The position numbers were made by a program, and so were the translations under genes. Of a stretch of DNA of 64,000 nt, positions 18,036 through 27,050 are shown piece by piece. The DNA comes from Deltaproteobacteria bacterium (GTDB lineage Bacteria > Myxococcota_A > UBA9160 > UBA4427), in assembly GCA_029261835.1 (NCBI GenBank), contig JAJDAO010000078.1:124001-188000 (forward strand), read 5' to 3'. Each line of letters starts with the position of its first letter. Position 1 is the stretch's first letter. The notes below the pieces were generated by a model. It did no database searches. It had not been told where the DNA came from and worked only from the letters and a program-made list of their open reading frames with translations.

Positions 18036-18752
18036 TCACTTCTGAGCGCGTCGCCTCGTGCGCTCGCGACGGCCTACATCCCGCCACAGCGCGAGGAGGC
18101 CGGTACCCAGCAGCAGGGCCGCGGTGGGTTCAGGAATGACCGCGGTGGGCTCGGGATTGGTGATCACACCCCTGGCGTTCGGGGCCTGATTGATCGCCAG
18201 CGGGGGCTTGGTGAGATCTCCAAGCATGAAGATGCTGCTGCGAATCTCGTCCATCGTGATGCTGATGTCGCCGAACCCGTCACCCGGGGCAATGACGTGG
18301 AAGACGAGGTGGACAAGCCAGTCGGCACCAGCGGTCGGAACTCCGCTCCCGTCGAGGAGCCCGCTCGACAGGAAGTCGACCTGAACCTGATCGGAGTGGA
18401 GTCCATTCAGCGCACAGCCCTGGCCCGGGGTCGCGTCGACGCCATTGCCACACTGACCAACCGCCACCAGGTAGGCGCTTCTGGCAGTCGAGTGGAGGAG
18501 GAAGGGATTGGTCGACGAAGCGGCCCGGTCGTAGGCCAGAACGCCCGTGTCGAAGATGACGCCAGTGGCGAGGAGCATCACGTCTGCCGCCCCCTCTGTG
18601 TCGAACGCCAACGTGATTGTCACGGTATCGCTGTGTGTAAGGGTACTGACGCCATCGTAGTTGCTCGTCACGTCGAGCCGATAGGCACTTGCGCTTGATA
18701 CGCTGAGGATCAGCAGCGCGATCGCGAGAGGGTTGAGTGTCACGAGACGCAT
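18036..18752 (-). CDS. PEP-CTERM-anchored secreted protein with cohesin-like region
   Basis: 238 aa exported protein. The ATG at 18752 has AAGGAG 8 nt upstream, better supported than the ATG at 18794. A signal peptide (MRLVTLNPLAIALLILSVSS) leads into a beta-rich domain with VTITLAFDTEGAADVMLLAT and VQVDFLSSGLLDGSGV, similar to cohesin-type folds. The C-terminus VIPEPTAALLLGTGLLALW followed by an Arg-rich tail is a PEP-CTERM sorting signal, processed by an exosortase, none of which is in this window. A frameshifted paralogue is at 25516-26174. Function unknown; probably surface or exopolymer associated. Confidence 0.8.
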   Translation of the reverse strand: MRLVTLNPLAIALLILSVSSASAYRLDVTSNYDGVSTLTHSDTVTITLAFDTEGAADVMLLATGVIFDTGVLAYDRAASSTNPFLLHSTARSAYLVAVGQCGNGVDATPGQGCALNGLHSDQVQVDFLSSGLLDGSGVPTAGADWLVHLVFHVIAPGDGFGDISITMDEIRSSIFMLGDLTKPPLAINQAPNARGVITNPEPTAVIPEPTAALLLGTGLLALWRDVGRRERTRRRAQK

Positions 18753-18983
18753 CCACTTCGCTCCTTGAGTTGTTGATTTCGCAGGCTTACGCACCGCGGT
18801 GTCCAGGGTATCGGATGACTACGCGGGGTCGCCACACCTTCATGGAGGCTTCACTGCTTGGGGCGAACTACCCCCGATTCTGTGGGCACTCAGAGGCAGC
18901 GATGTGACGCGGATTCAAGCACCTCGCGGCTGACACCGCCGTGATCGCCATGCCGTGGCATAGGCGACCGCGCACTCGGAGGT

Positions 18984-19042
18984 ACCCGACATCGCTGCGC
19001 TTCTGGACATCGAGAGGCAGACCCCGTAGGGTGTTGCGCAGC
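18984..19042. repeat. 59-bp repeat upstream of the aspartyl protease gene
   Basis: 51 of 59 bases match 26239-26297, including CTTCTGGACATC and GCAGACCCCGTAGGGTG. The core GCAG-ACCC-CGTA-GGGT-G-CTGC can fold as a small hairpin with one bulge. A weaker 24-bp match occurs at 21905-21930. Both full copies lie upstream of plus-strand genes, 33 and 69 bp before the start codons. Confidence 0.65.
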
Positions 19043-19075
19043 CACTGCGGAGCGAAGACGAACAGCGGGAGCGGC

Positions 19076-20350
19076 ATGTTCGGTATCGGAATTGTGGAGC
19101 TCATCGTCTTCTCGTTGCTCGTGGGACCTACTCTCTACCTCACGCGCCGCGCACTCCGATTCGATAGCACGCTCCACGCCTGCATCTGCGCCGGTACTCT
19201 CTTCTCCGCGATCGTCGTGAGAGCCGCTCCCACACTCCCGGTTCCGCCCGAAGCCGTGATCGCCGTGGTTCCCTTCCTCGAAGGTGAGGAGATGAGTCAG
19301 AGCCACGTCGTCATCGACCTGGCGCCCGACGGCCAGCGACCCTTCCCGTTGCTGCTCGACACGGGGGCGAGCACGAGCATCATCACGCCTCGGCTTGCCC
19401 GGAGCCTGGGAGTCTCGGTGCGGCGGATCAAGAGCACGCCGTATCGGAAGGCCACACGTCTCGGTCGCGATCTCCAATTCTGGGTCGACACCCGCGCGAG
19501 CGACACGGCGTCCTCCACGGGCTGGGAGGTCGGCGTCCTCGGTGCAGACTTCCTCGACGACTACCTGATCGAGATCGACTACCCGGCGCGCAAGGTTCGC
19601 TTCATTGATCCCGATCGCTACGACTTGCCGGAGCGTGTCACAGCGCCAGATGAATGCGTCCTACCGTTCACCCTCTCCGGCACGCGCATCCTCATCGAGT
19701 TCGAGCTCGAGGGGCGGCCTGTCCGAGCCATGCTCGACACCGGGGCTAGCGGCACCGGGCTTCTGTCGGGCAAGGTCGTTCGCGAAGTTGGTGTAGACGT
19801 TGAAGCGCTACCCGAGGGTATGGAGATCATGACCACCCGGGGTGTGCTCTCGACTCGGGTCCTCGAAACTCGTCGCTTCGCCTTCTGTGGCTTCGCCTTC
19901 GAACGGATTGGATTTCTCGTTTCGCCGCGGGGCTGGTTCAACATAGCGGGGCCCACGGATTCAGCTCTCGGGCACGACATTCTGAGCCAGTTCACGATCC
20001 GCATCGACTACGAGCGACGGCGGCTGTGGCTGAAGCGAAGCCCATCGTTCGCGAGCAGGTACGGGGGGATGTCCTGGGCGCAAGCGCGTAGCGAGATCTT
20101 TGCCTTGCCCCTCTCAGACGCGGAGCGCCAGGCGCTGCGGCTGGAGGCCGAGCACCGCGACGCGGAGCAGACCGAGAGGTGGAAGGAGCGCCAGGCCTCG
20201 CGCCTCTTCGTCGAAGAGCTCGGCGGCTGGGGAGTCATCGAGGGGCATCGGCGCCGGCGCGGGCCGAAGCCCGGGGAAGTCTGGGTCAGCTACGACGAGA
20301 TGATGCGGATTCGGCGAGAGCAGGATGCCAATTCCGGTGGCCAGCCCTGA
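19076..20350 (+). CDS. Membrane-anchored retropepsin-like aspartyl protease, two domains
   Basis: 424 aa from the ATG at 19076. One N-terminal membrane segment (about residues 3-22) and a second hydrophobic stretch (about 38-52) precede two retroviral-type aspartyl protease domains. The first has LLLDTGASTSIITPRLA and the second AMLDTGASGTGLLSGKV, each with the catalytic DTGA/S motif. Retropepsin-like proteases act as dimers; here the duplicated domain may form an internal pair. The C-terminal 80 residues are charged, with a helical segment (ERQALRLEAEHRDAEQTERW). The substrate is unknown. It follows the 59-bp repeat. Confidence 0.78.
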   Translation: MFGIGIVELIVFSLLVGPTLYLTRRALRFDSTLHACICAGTLFSAIVVRAAPTLPVPPEAVIAVVPFLEGEEMSQSHVVIDLAPDGQRPFPLLLDTGASTSIITPRLARSLGVSVRRIKSTPYRKATRLGRDLQFWVDTRASDTASSTGWEVGVLGADFLDDYLIEIDYPARKVRFIDPDRYDLPERVTAPDECVLPFTLSGTRILIEFELEGRPVRAMLDTGASGTGLLSGKVVREVGVDVEALPEGMEIMTTRGVLSTRVLETRRFAFCGFAFERIGFLVSPRGWFNIAGPTDSALGHDILSQFTIRIDYERRRLWLKRSPSFASRYGGMSWAQARSEIFALPLSDAERQALRLEAEHRDAEQTERWKERQASRLFVEELGGWGVIEGHRRRRGPKPGEVWVSYDEMMRIRREQDANSGGQP

Positions 20351-20562
20351 GCACCGACAACGGGTTCGGAGCGGACCGATATCGAGGACACGGACGCTGC
20401 AGACGACTCTTGCCGGAGGACGGGTGAGTGGTCGCGCACTCAGCCCTTCCCGATCGAGAGATGGGGGAGTGAGCGCGCAGCGGTGCCACTAACTGACTTC
20501 AGGTAACCTGCAGCCGTCTTGGCGCGTCAACTGCCGACCGTTGGCCGGCGCGGTGGAGAGCC

Positions 20563-20961
20563 GTGCGAACCTCGGATCGTTCAGATCCCCGTGAGCCGTT
20601 TCGCTGGAACGCCGGTGGCTGGTTTGGCCCGCAGCTCGGCGGCACACTCTGGCTTCTGCTTCTTGGCCTTGCCGTCCTTCCCAAGGACGCGCTGGCGGCC
20701 GCAGTCGTTCTTGCGTGCTTCGCGAGCGCCAATCTCGTGGGGCTTTCGCTTTGGCGTCGGCGCCACGCGAGCTCGGCGTATCCAGCACTCCAGCGGATGA
20801 TCGCCGCCTGCGGCGCGGCCTCCCTGATTGCGGTGGCTTTTCTCGACTCACGACCGGAATCGGTCGAGTTCGCGCCCGCGATCCCCTACTGGCTATTGCT
20901 CATCTTCCCAGGCGTCATGCTCATGCTCTGGCTTCAACGGCGGCGCGGAGCACACCGGTAG
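20563..20961 (+). CDS. Small integral membrane protein, unknown function
   Basis: 132 aa from a GTG at 20563 with GGAGAG just upstream. Three to four hydrophobic helices are visible (about residues 24-40, 44-62, 80-97 and 103-124, for example YWLLLIFPGVMLMLWL). No motif is recognised. GTTGGCC lies 16 nt before the start, as for other units of this region, and an imperfect palindrome follows the stop. It is likely a real gene because of hydrophobic pattern and spacing, but there is no family call. Confidence 0.5.
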   Translation: MRTSDRSDPREPFRWNAGGWFGPQLGGTLWLLLLGLAVLPKDALAAAVVLACFASANLVGLSLWRRRHASSAYPALQRMIAACGAASLIAVAFLDSRPESVEFAPAIPYWLLLIFPGVMLMLWLQRRRGAHR

Positions 20962-20986
20962 GCGGGCCGCCCAGCAAGCCGCTGAA

Positions 20987-21034
20987 GGTGACGGCCGAAC
21001 AGCGGTCTCCCATCGGACCGCGGCCGTGCTCACC
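20987..21034. repeat. Imperfect palindrome downstream of the small membrane protein (attC-like)
   Basis: Left arm GGTGA-CGGCCG-AACA-GCGGTC (20987-21007) pairs with right arm GACCGC-GGCCG-TGC-TCACC (21016-21034), with unpaired bases on both sides. GCCCAGC at about 20970 matches the left box of the 33.2-kb element. No T run follows. Confidence 0.45.
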
Positions 21035-21187
21035 GTCCCCCGGGGTGAATTGCCCTCGGCAATCTCAATGCTGGCCGCACCTTAGCGATCCGGGGGCTAT
21101 GAGACAGCTTCTAGGCTTTTCTGACACATTCCGGCCACAACGACCACTTCCTCCATAGTGCTGCCGCGACCGGAGGGAGTGGGCTCT

Positions 21188-21862
21188 ATGCGCATTCGTC
21201 TTGTTCTTCTCGCAACGATCTCGTTACTCGCAACAGCGTCTGTTGCGTCGGCGGCCACGATCGTATTCGAAAACGATCTCCCGGGTTGGCAGGCCTTGGC
21301 CTCGCCAGAATATGTCGTGGACTTCGAGGCGGCGAGCGGAGAGCTTGTCGGAAACGAGTTCGCCGGCCTGCCGCTGGCACCGCTATTCGAGCTGATTTCC
21401 GGGCAGGGGCTGTTCTCTGGCGGTCTGGCGCCCACTCAGCTCACCCCCTCTAGCGGCGTCAATGTGTTCGGCCCTGCCGACACGGGCTCGATTGAGGGCG
21501 TGATCCGAGTGAGCTTCGATTCTCCAGTGACAGCCGTCGGAGCGTTCTTCTTCGATGTCGAGGTGGACTTCGCGCTGACGGGCTTCTCCACGATCGCGGG
21601 AGCTGCGGTGCCGGAAGTAGCCTTCTCCTCTTTCCAGGGCCAGGCCGTGCAGTCGTTTCTCGGATTCGTGACGGATTCGCCAGTCTCCTTCGTCGACATC
21701 CACTTCGCCACACTTCCAAACGCCGATGGGACGGCCATCGATGACCTCAGGTATTCAACTGTGCCCGAGCCGTCAACCGCCATCCTTCTCGCGCTCGGCT
21801 TGCTCGGTCTCAGCGTGCAGCGCCGCCCAAGACGTATCAGACCCGCGTTCGTCAGCGGGTAG
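21188..21862 (+). CDS. PEP-CTERM-anchored secreted protein
   Basis: 224 aa from the ATG at 21188, preceded by GGAGGGAG. A signal peptide (MRIRLVLLATISLLATASVA) precedes a beta-sandwich-like domain with VFENDLPGWQAL and VDFEAASGELVGNEFAGL, resembling extracellular carbohydrate-binding or DUF-type PEP-CTERM proteins. The C-terminus VPEPSTAILLALGLLGLSV followed by QRRPRR is a clear PEP-CTERM signal. Unrelated in its main domain to the 18-kb protein. The location is predicted to be the cell surface or exopolysaccharide matrix. Confidence 0.78.
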   Translation: MRIRLVLLATISLLATASVASAATIVFENDLPGWQALASPEYVVDFEAASGELVGNEFAGLPLAPLFELISGQGLFSGGLAPTQLTPSSGVNVFGPADTGSIEGVIRVSFDSPVTAVGAFFFDVEVDFALTGFSTIAGAAVPEVAFSSFQGQAVQSFLGFVTDSPVSFVDIHFATLPNADGTAIDDLRYSTVPEPSTAILLALGLLGLSVQRRPRRIRPAFVSG

Positions 21863-22093
21863 AGACTTCCCGCGACGTCTGCCCAGGTGCTCGGTAGCGC
21901 TGTGGTTCTGGGCATCAAGACGCGAGCCCTCTACTGTGGATCAGCGGCGACCTTGGCTCGCAAGCTTCTCAGAGCCAGGTCCCCATCGGTCACCCGTTGC
22001 CGAGGTCGCCCACCAGCCGGTCGGCCACGCCTCGGGGAGGGAGTTTCGGGCGAAATCCATACCCGATGAGTCCGTCGAGACAACGGTCTGCGT

Positions 22094-23413
22094 CTAGACG
22101 GTGTCGATCGGCCCGTAGGATTCCCATTGGTAGCCCTGCTGTACGCGCCTGAAGGCGTACAGGCGCGTGCCATCGGTTCGTACGTTGATGATGCCGGGCA
22201 GAATCTTCTTGAATCGGATACGCGCTTCCGTATTCGCGCCCGACTGCGAGAAATCGATATCGGACAGCGTGGTATCGGTTCCCGTATCGGCTGCTGCGAC
22301 GGGGTCCCCATCATCGACGAAGAGGGCGGACAGAGCCGTCGAAAACAGGAGGGGGGCGTCGATGCGGCTCGCGCGCCCGATGGCGCCCAAGAAGTTTGCA
22401 CGGGGATGACCGTGGTCCGGAACTTCTCCCGACGAGACGATTGTGATCATCGGATTGACGGCGTTGAACAAGCGGGTGCTGAACTCATGACTCCCATGAT
22501 GCGGCGCCTTGAAGACGTGAGAGTTCAGATTCAAGTCCGCGTTGGGGAGTCTCGCCAGATGATCGCCCCCATCCTCGTTCAGATCCCCAGAGAACATCGT
22601 ACGCACGAAGTCGTACGTCATGCGGAACACCAGAGAATGGCCGTTGATGGTATGCGCCTTGTCGGAGAACCACTCGAGCGACTGGCCATCTGGCTCGAGG
22701 ACCGGGCCCAGGATCTCGACCGTGATGTCGGGGTCCCCAACGTCCAGCACGCCCTGCGACCGATCGAGCCGCCCATAGGACGCGCCCGAGTCCCGCGCCG
22801 CTCGAATCCATTCCGCAAACACCGCCTGTGAGCCGGACGCGAGATCCAGTCCGTTGAGATCGGCGAGGCTGTCGTGGAGTGTCGTTAGCTGGTCATCCGC
22901 GGAGACGTTTCCGATCGCGGTATCGAAGCCAGAATCGAAGATCCCGATGCCGTTGTGGTGGATCGCGTTGACGGTGATCTGCGGATGATCGAGTAGGAGG
23001 ATGAGTCCTTGCACATGATCCTTGTCCGCATGACTCAAGAACAGGTGATCGATCGTCACGCTGTTTCCCGGCCGATCGAGCCGGTACTTCCAGATCAAGA
23101 AACCGAGCGCTCGATCCCTCAAACCACCATCGACAAGGATCTTCGTGTCGTTTGGGCTGACGATGAAGGCGGCATCCCCCTGGCCAACATCGAGGAAGTA
23201 CATTTCGAGTGCGCGGGTCGTCGAGAGTGACGGTGGCTTCCACTCGCCCGTCCTTCCGCGGTATCGCACGCGTCGGTAGTCACCTCCGCTGGGCGCGGCA
23301 CCGCCGAGCGTATTGACTTCGTCGCCAAAGGTGAGGACGTAGCTCGTTCGTTCTTGGTCCTCGTTGACGAAGTAGAAGCGGCGGGTCTTCCTATTGACGA
23401 ACCTTCGTGCCAT
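22094..23413 (-). CDS. MBL-fold hydrolase (ComEC-like metallo-beta-lactamase domain)
   Basis: 439 aa. After an N-terminal extension of about 70 residues, EMYFLDVGQGDAAFIVSPND and ILVDGGLRD start an MBL fold of the ComEC/Rec2 C-terminal type. The metal-binding motif is LFLSHADKDHVQGL (HxDxDH), and TMFSGDLNEDGGDHLARL plus APHHGSHEFS supply later ligands. ComEC-type MBL domains are nucleases or phosphodiesterases; this one lacks membrane helices and is probably cytosolic. The C-terminal 100 residues are unrecognised. Stand-alone versions occur in variable genomic regions, sometimes near defence genes, but nothing adjacent here supports that role. Confidence 0.75.
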   Translation of the reverse strand: MARRFVNRKTRRFYFVNEDQERTSYVLTFGDEVNTLGGAAPSGGDYRRVRYRGRTGEWKPPSLSTTRALEMYFLDVGQGDAAFIVSPNDTKILVDGGLRDRALGFLIWKYRLDRPGNSVTIDHLFLSHADKDHVQGLILLLDHPQITVNAIHHNGIGIFDSGFDTAIGNVSADDQLTTLHDSLADLNGLDLASGSQAVFAEWIRAARDSGASYGRLDRSQGVLDVGDPDITVEILGPVLEPDGQSLEWFSDKAHTINGHSLVFRMTYDFVRTMFSGDLNEDGGDHLARLPNADLNLNSHVFKAPHHGSHEFSTRLFNAVNPMITIVSSGEVPDHGHPRANFLGAIGRASRIDAPLLFSTALSALFVDDGDPVAAADTGTDTTLSDIDFSQSGANTEARIRFKKILPGIINVRTDGTRLYAFRRVQQGYQWESYGPIDTV

Positions 23414-23753
23414 GGGGGGCCCTCGACTCGAACGTGATGGGCATAGAATAGGCGTGCGAATTCGAGTTCAGCAATAACCTGTGCCTCGCCCGCTGCGAGG
23501 AATTCACTGCTCCAACCGCAGTGGAGATTGGCGGCGACACCTTATCGGCTGGGGGGCACGGACCCCATATGGTGTCTCTCGGTTCAGAGGCTGCGAGAGT
23601 CCGGCTTGCTTCGCAGTATCGCACTCGCTGCGGGCCGTTTCCCACCACCGGTACGGTTTGGTCTCGAGTTTCCGACTTGCCTTATAGTTCCCACTGGCCG
23701 GTATACGGGATCACCTTCCTCTGCCCCCGCACTCTTCCAGATTCGGAGCAAGC
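23414..23753. other. Gene-free interval between the divergent MBL and membrane-protein genes
   Basis: 340 bp with promoters for both neighbours expected. A short hairpin CACTGC-tccaacc-GCAGTG lies near 23500 and a CG/AT mixed stretch before the ATG at 23754. No gene is convincing. Confidence 0.4.
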
Positions 23754-24767
23754 ATGAGCAGCACAACACCCCGACGCATCTGGCTGCTCCGCCTGGTACC
23801 AGACTGGCGTTTCGGAAGGTCCTTGGCGGGTCTCGCCGTCGCCGCACTCTTGTTCGGGCTCTACTGGAGCGTCGGCATCTTCGGCGCAGGCGAGCCCAGC
23901 CAAGCGTCTCCCACGGCTGCGGCCTTCTTCTGCGTGATCCTGGCGTATATCGTGCCCGTATTTCACCACATCACGGCACGCACCGAGCAGACGTTCAGGG
24001 AGTTGTCCCCCGCGCTCCATCTCGAGCCCGGACTCGCGCGAGAGTGGGAAGGCTCGATTGCCCGCAAGACCGGCCGATGGCACATCTTGGTGCTGTCGGC
24101 CGGCGCAGTCGCAGGGATTGCGCACACCACCATACTGTTCGATTCGATTGCGAGCATTCCGAGTCGTCCTGCCAGCCTCGCGATCGTTCTCGGAACTGTA
24201 CTGGTATGGACCGCGATGACCTCCGTCATCACCGCGCTTGTGCAGAACGCACTGCTGTTCAATCGCCTGGCCCATCGCGTGCGAATCGACCTGCTGAACA
24301 TGGCCGATCTGACCGGCTTCGCCCGCGTCGCCGTGATCTCCACCCTGGCCGTGATCGGTGCCCAGGCCTCCTTCCCGATCATGTGGCTCGACACTGGAAT
24401 CGACCTGCCTGCGCTGCGCGCGTCGATACCCGGCTTCATCGCGATCGGTATCCCGATGGTGTTTCTCTTTGCGCTTCCGATCTACCCGGTACACCGGGCC
24501 GTGGCCGCGGCGAAAGCTGCCGAGCTCGAGCGCATCGGCCACCTGCTCGAGCGCGCAAGAGGGGCTGATCGCAGTGCTCGCTCGGACGACTCCGAGCTGA
24601 TCGCCCGCATTGCGCCGCTACTCGCCTACCGACGGGAGATCACTCAGGTGCACGAATGGCCATTCGACACCGGCCTTGTCACCAGGCTCGCCTTCTACTT
24701 GATCATTCCGCCCCTCACGTGGATCGGCGCCGCACTGATCGAGAACATCGTGGATGGATTGCTCTGA
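23754..24767 (+). CDS. Multi-pass membrane protein, unknown function
   Basis: 337 aa. Six hydrophobic segments can be seen: about residues 21-41, 54-72, 107-128, 140-165, 187-207 and 222-245 (IPGFIAIGIPMVFLFALPIY). A cytosolic helical stretch (AVAAAKAAELERIGHLLERA) and a final hydrophobic C-terminus (FYLIIPPLTWIGAALIENI) follow. The loop after segment 2 (HHITARTEQTFRELSPALHL) is conserved-looking but unrecognised. No catalytic motif. The ATG has no strong Shine-Dalgarno sequence. The downstream flank belongs to the first two-CW unit. Confidence 0.65.
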   Translation: MSSTTPRRIWLLRLVPDWRFGRSLAGLAVAALLFGLYWSVGIFGAGEPSQASPTAAAFFCVILAYIVPVFHHITARTEQTFRELSPALHLEPGLAREWEGSIARKTGRWHILVLSAGAVAGIAHTTILFDSIASIPSRPASLAIVLGTVLVWTAMTSVITALVQNALLFNRLAHRVRIDLLNMADLTGFARVAVISTLAVIGAQASFPIMWLDTGIDLPALRASIPGFIAIGIPMVFLFALPIYPVHRAVAAAKAAELERIGHLLERARGADRSARSDDSELIARIAPLLAYRREITQVHEWPFDTGLVTRLAFYLIIPPLTWIGAALIENIVDGLL

Positions 24768-24977
24768 GAGACACGGGCCTGCTCTTGCACGCCCCGCTGC
24801 AGAGCGCAGGGTGCGGACTGCCACTTGCAGCGCCTCCTCTCATCAATACTGCTATTTCCTGCGCCGCCAAGACGGGTCCGGTCCCCCCGGTGGGCAAGAT
24901 GGGCTACAGCGACGACGCCGAGACCCGATATGCTATGCGAACGCCCGGAAGAGCTGTCGGCAGAAAGGCAACAGCGC

Positions 24978-25262
24978 ATGCAAGTCAACTGCTGGGAATT
25001 CAAATCGTGCGGCAGGGAGCCCGGCGGGTCGCGAGAGGCCGAGCTGGGTTCGTGTCCGGCGGCGACCGATGCCTCGAATGAGGGCGTGAATCGAGGCAGG
25101 ATGTCCGGCCGCATCTGCTGGGCCGTCGCGGGCACGCTCTGCGACGGTGAGGTTCAGGCGTCCTCGGCCAAGAAGAAACACACCTGCTTCGCGTGCGAGT
25201 TCTTCGAGCGGGTCCGGCTGGAGGAGGGGGACTATTTCCACCTCATCTGCCCCGGGAGCTGA
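24978..25262 (+). CDS. Two-CW domain protein, copy 1
   Basis: 94 aa, Cys-rich: NCWEFKSCGREPGG at the N-terminus, then LGSCPAAT, ICWAVAGTLCDGEV, and CFACEFFERV near the end. The repeated C-W pairs and fixed cysteine spacing match the small 'two-CW domain' family, probably a metal or redox-active Cys cluster. Such domains also occur in chemotaxis and sensor proteins; the function of stand-alone forms is unknown. The ATG at 24978 follows AAAGG. This copy, the one at 27.9 kb and the one at 34.4 kb share 60-90 percent of residues, and their flanks are also conserved. Confidence 0.75.
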   Translation: MQVNCWEFKSCGREPGGSREAELGSCPAATDASNEGVNRGRMSGRICWAVAGTLCDGEVQASSAKKKHTCFACEFFERVRLEEGDYFHLICPGS

Positions 25263-25432
25263 GAGTCGCGCCAGCACAACGTTGCCCCGAGCAGATCGCT
25301 GCGAAGGCCCGCGAGCCTGACGCCGTATGCGCTGGGCGGGTGTCGCCCTCCTTGCACCCTGGCCGCCTCCACACACCAGAGCTACCCGCGCATCGCGCGC
25401 CCTACAGCAGCCGCTGATCGATCCAGACTTGG

Positions 25433-25480
25433 GGGCAAGAACAAAGGGCGGGGCGTGCGCGCTGATCGGTGGCGCGCGGA
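25433..25480. repeat. Repeat downstream of the decayed PEP-CTERM gene, copy 1 (copy 2 at 28628-28672)
   Basis: GGGGGCAAGAACAAAGGGCG and following GCGCTGATCGG match GGGGGCAAGGACAAGGGGCG and GCGCTGATCGG at 28628-28672. Both copies lie on the 3' side of minus-strand genes that encode exported proteins, and both follow a two-CW unit. This suggests duplication of a unit boundary. Confidence 0.55.
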
Positions 25481-25515
25481 CCTCGCGCTTGCTCTGCACT
25501 CTGCTTGGGCCGCGG

Positions 25516-26174
25516 CTATCTCGCGCGCTCGCGACGGCTCACGCCGCACAAACCGAGGATGCCGATAGCGAGGCGTAGGCCTGTGGTGGGCTTGGGCATT
25601 CTGGGTAGGTGGGATGCGATGGTGAGCGGGGGGTGGCTGCCATTACCGAGCTGGAAGTTGCCGCTCATGATGTTGATGCCGCCGAACATGCCCGACTCGT
25701 CAAACCCAGGCCAACGACCAACAACAACATGGAAGACGAGATTGACAAGCACCTCGGCGCCCGTCGTCGGAGTCGGGACGCCCAGGCCATATCCGGCCAT
25801 ACTCGATAGGAAGTCGACCTGAACATGATGGAACGGCAGAATGGGCATAGGACACCCCATGCCCGCATTCGGGCTCCATAGCCACCACCACAAGGGTCGC
25901 CCGCCACTAGATATGCGTTCCTGGAGCCCGTGTAGAGGAGGTAGGAACTGGTCGACGAGGCCCCCCGGTTGTAGGCCAGAACGCCCGTGTCGAAGGCGAC
26001 GCCGACCGCGAAGAGCATGACATCCGCCTCGCCCTCTGTATCGAACGCGATCGTGATCGTCACGCTATCGCCGGGGCAAACGGCTCGGAATGGATCGAGC
26101 AATGAGCCGAGACGCCTGGTATGGAGGTGGCGTCGCTGAGCCAGACGTGACAGGAAGACCGCCAGGCCCGGCAT
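25516..26174 (-). pseudogene. Frameshifted paralogue of the 18-kb cohesin-like PEP-CTERM gene
   Basis: The upstream frame (26174 to about 25890) reads SVTITIAFDTEGEADVMLFA and VAFDTGVLAYNRGASSTSS, clearly homologous to the 18036-18752 protein. Homology then continues in another frame (about 25830-25516) with VQVDFLSSMAGYGLGVPTPT and VLVNLVFHVVVG. A frameshift near 25870-25890 therefore splits it. The signal peptide is missing (the N-terminus is replaced by Arg-rich sequence) and the C-terminal anchor is degenerate (LAIGILGLCGVSRRERAR). It looks non-functional. Confidence 0.75.
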
Positions 26175-26238
26175 GAATAATCAGACCTTGCGCTGAGTCG
26201 CGTCGGGGATGCGGGCTTCGCGCAGCGCGCCCGGAGAT

Positions 26239-26355
26239 GCCCGGCGTCGCTATGCTTCTGGACATCAAGACGCAGACCCCGTAGGGTGCTGCGCAGCGGT
26301 GGCTGCTGGGGCCGTGGTACGGCGTCGGCTGCCGCTGAAACTCATTGCGTTGGGC
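26239..26355. repeat. 59-bp repeat copy 2 extended to a GTTGGGC box (attC-like)
   Basis: 26239-26297 is 86 percent identical to 18984-19042. It starts at GCCCGGC and the interval ends in GTTGGGC at 26349-26355, 11 nt before the TrpF-like ATG. The two boxes can pair if G-T wobbles are allowed. This arrangement (RYYYAAC-like left box, GTTRRRY right box, then a start codon) is what an integron cassette junction looks like. Confidence 0.5.
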
Positions 26356-26366
26356 GGTGACACTCC

Positions 26367-27032
26367 ATGGTCCGCGTCAAGATCTGCTGCATCCAATCGA
26401 TCAGAGAGGCCGAGCTGGCCGTCCGCCACGGCGCACACGCGATCGGCCTTGTTTCATCCATGCCGACAGGAACCGGTGTGCTTGCGGATGAGGAGATTCG
26501 GGACATCGCCGCAGGCATGCAGGACATACGGCGTTTCTTGCTCACCTGCAAACAGGAACCCACTGCGATAGCCAAGCAGGTCCGCGAAGCGGGAACCGAC
26601 ACCGTGCAGCTGGTCGATCGCATGTTGCCGGACGATCTGGCGGAGCTTCGGAGTCGGATACCGAAGGTCTCAATTGTTCAAGTGGTTCATGTGTTGGGGG
26701 TGGCTTCAATCTCAGAGGCTGAGCAGGTGGCGCCCCGCGTTGACGCAATCCTCCTAGACTCTGGAAACCCGGATGCTCCGAATCGAGCCCTCGGCGGCAC
26801 GGGGCGGGTGCACAACTGGGACGTCAGTGCGGATATCGTCCGCGCGGTCCCGTGCCCGGTCTTCCTGGCTGGCGGTCTCGGCCCCGACAATGTGGCCGAC
26901 GCAATCCGCCGTGTTCAGCCATACGGCGTAGACGTGTGCTCTCGGCTGAGGCCCCAAGGCGAACTCGACGAGCCGCTCCTTTCCCGCTTCTTCAGCGAGG
27001 TCGCTAGCGCGGGCGCCTCCCGGGACTTGTGA
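26367..27032 (+). CDS. Phosphoribosylanthranilate isomerase (TrpF)-like protein
   Basis: 221 aa TIM-barrel protein. The N-terminus MVRVKICCIQSIREAELAVR aligns with TrpF 'VKICGIT', keeping the catalytic Cys. ILLDSG keeps the general-acid Asp, and LGGTGRVHNWDVS and LAGGLGPDNVADAI match the phosphate-binding loops. The usual terminal 'GVDVNSGVE' is GVDVCSRLRPQ, so the last phosphate-binding turn differs. No other trp genes are nearby. It may be a TrpF paralogue with a different substrate. GTTGGGC lies 11 nt before the ATG. Confidence 0.75.
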   Translation: MVRVKICCIQSIREAELAVRHGAHAIGLVSSMPTGTGVLADEEIRDIAAGMQDIRRFLLTCKQEPTAIAKQVREAGTDTVQLVDRMLPDDLAELRSRIPKVSIVQVVHVLGVASISEAEQVAPRVDAILLDSGNPDAPNRALGGTGRVHNWDVSADIVRAVPCPVFLAGGLGPDNVADAIRRVQPYGVDVCSRLRPQGELDEPLLSRFFSEVASAGASRDL

Positions 27033-27050
27033 GGGCCTCGGTCGTCAGCA

